Source: Hyphomicrobium sp. MC1
Lineage (GTDB): Bacteria; Pseudomonadota; Alphaproteobacteria; Rhizobiales; Hyphomicrobiaceae
Direction: 5' to 3'
Assembly (NCBI RefSeq): GCF_000253295.1
Contig: NC_015717.1
Coordinates: 4,092,001 to 4,156,000, forward strand
DNA length: 64,000 nt
Shown here: positions 59,426 to 64,000 of the stretch, in pieces
Layout of the letters: each line of letters opens with the position of its first letter
Position numbering within the stretch: the first letter of the stretch is position 1
The notes under the pieces: generated by a model
Databases searched by the model: none
Seen by the model: only the letters and a program-made list of their open reading frames with translations
Told to the model about the DNA's origin: nothing
Program-made: the position numbers and the translations under genes

Positions 59426-60484
59426 TTAGTTATTCAGGTAATCGAGGATACTGAGTTTGTTGAGCTGGCTCGTCAGCGAATACGCCGCCTGAAGCGCCGT
59501 CGAAATCTGCGACAACTGCGTCGTGACTGCGGCAGGATCGATCTGTTCCAGATTGTCGATCGACTTCGTTAGAAAATCGACTTGCGAGTCGATCTGACTG
59601 TTGGCGTCAGTAACGCGCTGTTGCGTGACGCCGAGAGCCGACTGAACTTGCGTGAGGCCGCCTGTCACGTCTCCGGTGAGGTCGCGAGCCTTCGAGATTA
59701 TTACCTGCTGCGTACCGCTATTCAGGTTTGCAAAGCCGAGGCCGGAAATCATTGCGAAAGCTTCGCCCAACGACCGGAATGTGCCGTTGTCGGCTGTCAC
59801 TGACGTATCGATGATTTGGTTCCGAGAGATTCGGCTGCTCACCGGTTTGTCCGATGCGGCCGACCAGGTGCTCGACCAGTTTGCATCCGAGAACAGATTG
59901 GCGAACTCATTGTTGAGAAAGTCGCTCATATCATTGGGCGAAATACTGGAGACGTTCGGGTCATCCGGACTCATGCCGAACTTGGCCGTAAAGGCGGCGG
60001 TGATCGCCTGCGCGCCAGCCGATGGCGGCGTTCCAAAAAAGTCTTCCATGGGCTGGACGTCGGAATTGATGCCCGCGAACAGATACTGGCCGTCGAGCGA
60101 GGCGTTGAGCTGATCCTGAAGCGTCTGCATCCCGGCCTTCGCCGATTGGATCAACGTATCCTGAGACGTGGCGGCCGTTTGCGCCGTGATCAGACTCGAG
60201 AGAAAATTGGACGTGCTCTTCGCCAGCGTATCAAGCGCTGATTGCGACGCGCTGAGACGGTTGAGCACAAGATTGTTTGAACCTTGGATGGCCTGGATCT
60301 GATCCATGTCCTGGCGCATCGAGATGCTGACGCCCGTCGTCGCACCCAGGGTTACCCCCACGTCTGCGTGCCTGCCCGTCGCAAGCTCTTTTTGGGCGTC
60401 GACGAGCTGCTGCTGGTACTTGGCTATCGATCTGAGCGTTTCATTGGAGATCGAAGCGGAAGAGATGAATGACGAGGAAATCAT
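59426..60484 (-). CDS. flgL: Flagellar hook-filament junction protein FlgL
   Basis: The 352-residue product shows the flagellin-type N- and C-terminal helical regions that build the junction, with Ile-Ser-Met-Arg-Gln-Asp-Met near residue 54 and Leu-Leu/Ala heptads at the C-terminus. It forms the second junction ring beside FlgK. The gene follows flgK by five bases. Confidence 0.93.
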   Translation of the reverse strand: MISSSFISSASISNETLRSIAKYQQQLVDAQKELATGRHADVGVTLGATTGVSISMRQDMDQIQAIQGSNNLVLNRLSASQSALDTLAKSTSNFLSSLITAQTAATSQDTLIQSAKAGMQTLQDQLNASLDGQYLFAGINSDVQPMEDFFGTPPSAGAQAITAAFTAKFGMSPDDPNVSSISPNDMSDFLNNEFANLFSDANWSSTWSAASDKPVSSRISRNQIIDTSVTADNGTFRSLGEAFAMISGLGFANLNSGTQQVIISKARDLTGDVTGGLTQVQSALGVTQQRVTDANSQIDSQVDFLTKSIDNLEQIDPAAVTTQLSQISTALQAAYSLTSQLNKLSILDYLNN

Positions 60485-60489
60485 GAATG

Positions 60490-61950
60490 TCAGCTCGCTG
60501 CCTGTAAGAGCGTCGAGATCATATTGTCGACGGTGCTGATGAGACGGGACGAGGCTTGAAACGTTCGCTCTAGCGAGAGCAAATTGGTCATTTCCTCGTC
60601 GAGGTTTACACCGGTGGCTTGCGACAGTGAGGTGGCGGCGCGATCAGCAATCGTTTGGCGCGATTCCGCCTCGTTACTTGACGATTGACGCAGCGCTTCG
60701 AGCCACGAGACCGACGACTTGGCGAAATCGAGCATCGATCCCGTCGAATGAATCTGGGTCGAGGAATCGAAGGCTTGGGTGGAACCGAGATTCGTTATCA
60801 GCTGCTGGATGCGGTCCGTATAAGATGCGCCGCCGTCGCTGTTGTAGGTGTAGCTCGCGCCGGCAATACCGCCATCACGAATGAGCTCGGCGTTTCCGCC
60901 CTGGGTCGGATCGGCGCTTGCGTTGATCTTGATCGAGCCTGCTAGACCTGGAACGATGCTTGTCGGCACTGATGAGGAGCCGCCGTCGGTAAACAATCCG
61001 GCTGCATCCGGCAAACCACTTCCAGATTGATCGCTCTCGGCAAACGTCGAGATCAGACCGCGGGCCATTTCATCGAGTTGGCTTTGATAGGTCGGGGCGA
61101 TGCTGTCGCGGACTTCAACGAGACCAGCAAGCTTGCCGGAGCTGATCGACATCATGTGCGGCGTGCCCGCAATCGGCACACCATCAGCATAAACCGGTGA
61201 TCCGACGGAGTTCGCGGACAGATTCGCAGATTGCTGGAAGGTCACCGACCTTGCCGTTTTGTCGAACAGGGTGACGCCACTGTCCGTGTAGATGGCCATA
61301 TCGCCATTGTCGCGCGTGGCCGTCCGAATTCCTATTTCATTCGACAGCTGCTTCAATACTGTATCGCGTGCGTCCAAGACGTCCGTGATGTCCCTACCGC
61401 TACCCGAGGCCGACACGACCTGCTGATTGAGCGTTTGGAACTGCGAAAGAAGGCTGTTGATGTTGCCGACCGACGTCGCGATGGCGGAATCGGCCTGATT
61501 TCTAACGTCAGTGACTGCCTGTGTAGCTTCGTTGAGAGACGTCACCAGCTCTTGTGCGGCGGTTACGACTGTTGCCCCAACGGCGCTATTCTGAGGGGTA
61601 GCGGAATAATTCTGAAGTGCCGTGTTTAGCTTCGACATCAAGGCGGCGGGCGACGTATCAGAGTCCGTGTCGCCCACCGTATTCTGTAACTGATCCAAGG
61701 CCGAATTGACGGCCGATTGCGTTTGGCTGCTTGCGTTTGCGTCGAGGTACGTGTCGAGAAGCAGCTTGTTGGCCGTTCTCGTCACGCCCGCGATGCTGAC
61801 GCCACCGCCCGGCCCGCTGACGACATTCGCGACTTTTCTGCTTGCGTCCGTATTGTTTACGCGCGCGATGTTCTGTGAGACGACAGAAATCTGCTCGGAA
61901 ACCGTCGAAATGCTTGAAAGCGCATTACTCGTGCTCTGCGTAAGCGACAT
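60490..61950 (-). CDS. flgK: Flagellar hook-filament junction protein FlgK
   Basis: This 486-residue protein has the axial N-terminus Val-Ser-Gln-Asn-Ile-Ala-Arg-Val-Asn-Asn-Thr-Asp, a variable central region and the C-terminal Leu-Asp-Glu-Glu-Met-Thr-Asn-Leu-Leu typical of FlgK. It is the first junction protein between hook and filament and a likely client of the FlgN-like gene at 42561. It follows flgE by 29 bases. Confidence 0.95.
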   Translation of the reverse strand: MSLTQSTSNALSSISTVSEQISVVSQNIARVNNTDASRKVANVVSGPGGGVSIAGVTRTANKLLLDTYLDANASSQTQSAVNSALDQLQNTVGDTDSDTSPAALMSKLNTALQNYSATPQNSAVGATVVTAAQELVTSLNEATQAVTDVRNQADSAIATSVGNINSLLSQFQTLNQQVVSASGSGRDITDVLDARDTVLKQLSNEIGIRTATRDNGDMAIYTDSGVTLFDKTARSVTFQQSANLSANSVGSPVYADGVPIAGTPHMMSISSGKLAGLVEVRDSIAPTYQSQLDEMARGLISTFAESDQSGSGLPDAAGLFTDGGSSSVPTSIVPGLAGSIKINASADPTQGGNAELIRDGGIAGASYTYNSDGGASYTDRIQQLITNLGSTQAFDSSTQIHSTGSMLDFAKSSVSWLEALRQSSSNEAESRQTIADRAATSLSQATGVNLDEEMTNLLSLERTFQASSRLISTVDNMISTLLQAAS

Positions 61951-61979
61951 CAGCTGGGCCTTTATTTCCTATGTTTCCG

Positions 61980-63251
61980 TCACCGAACGAGGTTGACGAG
62001 TACGTCCAGGAGTTCGGTACCGGTCTGAAACACTTTCGAGTTTGCAGTGTAGTTGCGTTGCGCCTGGACCATCGTCGTCAGCTCGGAAGCAAGATCGACG
62101 GTGCTGCTTTCCAATGCGCCAGAGATGATTTTGCCACGACCGCTCTCGTTAGCGGTGCCGAGCTGCAAATCTCCGGACTCCTTGTTCGTGGCGTAGACGT
62201 TCCCGGAGATCGCCGTGAGATTGTCTGGGCTCGCGACGGTCGCCAATGGAATCTTGAATGCGTCAACGCGTGAACCGTCCTTGTAGACTGCCGTCACGAT
62301 GCCTTCGTCGCTGATCTCAAGACGGTCAACAGCAGACGGAGGACTGCCATTTGCGCTCGGTGCTTCGGCGCCGGTCTGGGGCGAATAGCTCGCCGCCAGC
62401 TGTGTCATCTTGCTGATGTCGAGCGAGAATGTTGAGCCATTGGGGATGTTGAAGCTCAGCGCTTGCGGGCTCGTCGAGGTCAATGCGCCAGTCGTGCCGT
62501 CGAACGTCACGTTCGTCGTCGTCAACTGCGATCCCGCAGCGTAGGGGAAGCCACCGTTGGTCGCGCCGGCCGCGTTGTATACGGTTATCTGCCAGGTGTT
62601 ATCGGCCGTTTTCGCGGAATAGACGTCGAGCGTCACTTGATGGCCGAGGTTATCGTAAGTGACGATCGAGGTCTTGCCGGCATATTCCGCCGTCGCGGCG
62701 TTCGCAGCCGGGAGGTTGGCCGCGGCAGTAATGTCCGCGTCAGCAGGGAGGTTTACGCCGAACTTGCCGCTTGTCGAAGGCGTTGCCTTCAGGCCAAGGC
62801 TGCTCGTGCTCACGACCTGAAGGCCGGCGGCACTGTTTACGACGGAACTCGAGCTGCCGTCCAAAAGGTTGTAGCCGAGCAGCTTGAACCCTGCAGCGTT
62901 CACCAGATCGCCATTGGAGTCCGGAACGAAATTGCCTGCACGCGTCAGGAAGGGCGTTCCAGAATCGCTTTCGACCATAAAGAACCCGTTGCCGCTGACC
63001 GCGAGGTCGGTCGGCGACTTCGTGTAGGTGAAGTCTCCCTGCTGGGAGACCGCCCGGCGAGCGATGGTCGAAACGGAACCCGGCACATACTCGGCGACGC
63101 TGCCTTCCGCGATGAGCGTTGCAAATTCCGTTGATGCGCCTTTGTAACCAGTGGTGTTGATATTTGCGATGTTGTCCGCAACCGTACCCATACGGTCAGA
63201 CTGGACAGACATGCCCGAGACGCTGGTAGTCATTACTCCGTAAAGACCCAT
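61980..63251 (-). CDS. flgE: Flagellar hook protein FlgE
   Basis: Starting from the second of two close ATGs (AGGAG seven bases upstream), the 423-residue product has Gly-Val-Met-Thr-Thr-Ser-Val-Ser-Gly-Met, Asn-Ile-Ala-Asn-Ile-Asn-Thr-Thr-Gly-Tyr-Lys-Gly and the C-terminal Gln-Ala-Gln-Arg-Asn-Tyr-Thr-Ala-Asn-Ser-Lys, the classic rod/hook signatures. It polymerises into the curved hook. Its first 56 bases overlap the end of ftcR, so expression of both is probably linked. Confidence 0.96.
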   Translation of the reverse strand: MGLYGVMTTSVSGMSVQSDRMGTVADNIANINTTGYKGASTEFATLIAEGSVAEYVPGSVSTIARRAVSQQGDFTYTKSPTDLAVSGNGFFMVESDSGTPFLTRAGNFVPDSNGDLVNAAGFKLLGYNLLDGSSSSVVNSAAGLQVVSTSSLGLKATPSTSGKFGVNLPADADITAAANLPAANAATAEYAGKTSIVTYDNLGHQVTLDVYSAKTADNTWQITVYNAAGATNGGFPYAAGSQLTTTNVTFDGTTGALTSTSPQALSFNIPNGSTFSLDISKMTQLAASYSPQTGAEAPSANGSPPSAVDRLEISDEGIVTAVYKDGSRVDAFKIPLATVASPDNLTAISGNVYATNKESGDLQLGTANESGRGKIISGALESSTVDLASELTTMVQAQRNYTANSKVFQTGTELLDVLVNLVR

Positions 63252-64000
63252 CGACATTCTCCTCGTCGCGAATGATGCTCGGCGCAATTGAAGCATCTGG
63301 GCCTTGCGTGAGACTGGTTTGCGCTGCTTCCGCGGGCTGTGCAGCATCATCGCTGGCAAGGTCTTTCAAGCGGTAGCCGAGGAAACGCTGGGAATCGATC
63401 GGATCGTGACCGAGTCTCTGCTTCAGCCGCTTGCGCAGGCGGCTGATGTGGCTTTCGATGACGTTCTCATGAATTTCGTCATTGAAGATGCCGTACACGC
63501 GATTGAAGATCTGGGTCTTCGTAATGCGGGTGTTGCGGCTCAGCACGAGACACTCGAGGATCCGCCGCTCACGACGCGGCAGGGGCAGCACTTCTCCGTT
63601 CACGATCGGATCGCGACCGTCGAAGAAAATCCGGATGCCACCAACATCGACACATTCGTCGACGATCTGCATCCGGCGACGAATGGCGCCGCTGCGCGCC
63701 AAGACTTCGCGGACGTGAAAGGGCTTCGCGAGGACATCATCAAACCCGAGCGAGAAAAGCTCGAGCGTTTCACTCAGCGCCCGCGCTTCGATCAGCCCCA
63801 TGAGCGGCGCGCGGCTGCGTGCTCTGATCCTTGCGGATATCTGGCGCCGGTTTGTCACCGCACCAATCAAAAAGCCCTCGATAACCGCGATATCGGCATC
63901 ATTGATGAGTTCGAACCACTCCGAGAACTCGTTTGGATCAACTGAAGTTGCCGCTACTCCTTCGCGTTCAAAGCACGCGACGTATCCCCCCGCGACCGTC
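63196..64000 (-). CDS. ftcR: Flagellar response regulator FtcR, start beyond window
   Basis: The frame is open to the window end, so at least 267 residues are seen. The start of the receiver domain is missing; the visible part aligns with FtcR in segments such as Glu-Phe-Ser-Glu-Trp-Phe-Glu-Leu and Val-Ile-Glu-Gly-Phe-Leu-Ile-Gly, where Glu takes the usual phospho-Asp position, a known trait of FtcR. The C-terminal winged-helix domain contains Pro-Arg-Arg-Glu-Arg-Arg-Ile-Leu-Glu and Gln-Ile-Phe-Asn-Arg-Val-Tyr-Gly-Ile-Phe, then a nonconserved tail that overlaps flgE. FtcR controls hook and late flagellar genes in Brucella and Sinorhizobium. Confidence 0.88.
   Translation of the reverse strand, partial: TVAGGYVACFEREGVAATSVDPNEFSEWFELINDADIAVIEGFLIGAVTNRRQISARIRARSRAPLMGLIEARALSETLELFSLGFDDVLAKPFHVREVLARSGAIRRRMQIVDECVDVGGIRIFFDGRDPIVNGEVLPLPRRERRILECLVLSRNTRITKTQIFNRVYGIFNDEIHENVIESHISRLRKRLKQRLGHDPIDSQRFLGYRLKDLASDDAAQPAEAAQTSLTQGPDASIAPSIIRDEENVDGSLRSNDYQRLGHVCPV

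Overview
The window is a GC-rich chromosomal segment of an alphaproteobacterium, most likely of the order Hyphomicrobiales and plausibly a Hyphomicrobium-like methylotroph. The grounds are the flagellar block ftcR-flgE-flgK-flgL-flaF-flbT-flgD-fliQ, the che order mcp-STAS-cheY-cheA-cheW-cheR-cheB-cheY-cheD, and a dihydropteroate synthase-like gene of the kind seen in tetrahydromethanopterin-using bacteria. The taxonomic call is inference from family knowledge, not from a search.

Positions 1-7900 are an accessory region ending at the 3' end of an initiator tRNA gene (tRNA-fMet, 7905-7981, minus strand). It holds a 5'-truncated HNH nuclease, an orphan phage tape-measure gene, several small secreted or membrane proteins, a degenerate dehydrogenase-like ORF, and two paralogous modules in which a small helical protein gene converges on an XRE-type regulator gene with overlapping 3' ends. 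This looks like part of an integrated element or prophage remnant; its integrase, if any, is outside the window.

Positions 8200-36800 are core and metabolic genes. They include an MFS exporter, a zinc alcohol dehydrogenase, a LysR/aldo-keto reductase pair, a DHPS-like protein beside cobF, and a LysR-linked quinone-stress cluster (wrbA, extradiol-type VOC dioxygenase, carboxylesterase, flavin reductase). Next come dps, a DUF302 protein, a DUF1275 protein, a TetR/SDR/thioesterase/thiolase group, and a glycine betaine-type ABC transporter (solute-binding protein, ATPase and a fused double permease). The block ends with a class I amidotransferase, a CorA-like membrane protein with a type I phosphodiesterase, a GT21-like glycosyltransferase and small proteins. 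Several convergent pairs share hairpin terminators.

Positions 37300-64000 are a motility region with ugd at its left edge. A plus-strand operon flhA-fliR-(FliJ-like)-(FlgJ rod-binding)-(FlgN-like)-(FliL-like)-membrane protein runs head-on into a minus-strand chemotaxis operon (MCP-STAS-cheY-cheA-cheW-cheR-cheB-cheY-cheD-unknown). A PilZ gene, a PAS-PAS-GGDEF-EAL gene and a membrane diguanylate cyclase gene follow. The minus-strand operon ftcR-flgE-flgK-flgL-flaF-flbT-flgD-fliQ closes the window; ftcR runs off the end. Start/stop overlaps through both motility operons indicate tight translational coupling. The usual fliQ-flhA junction of the order is split here by about 19 kb of chemotaxis and c-di-GMP genes.
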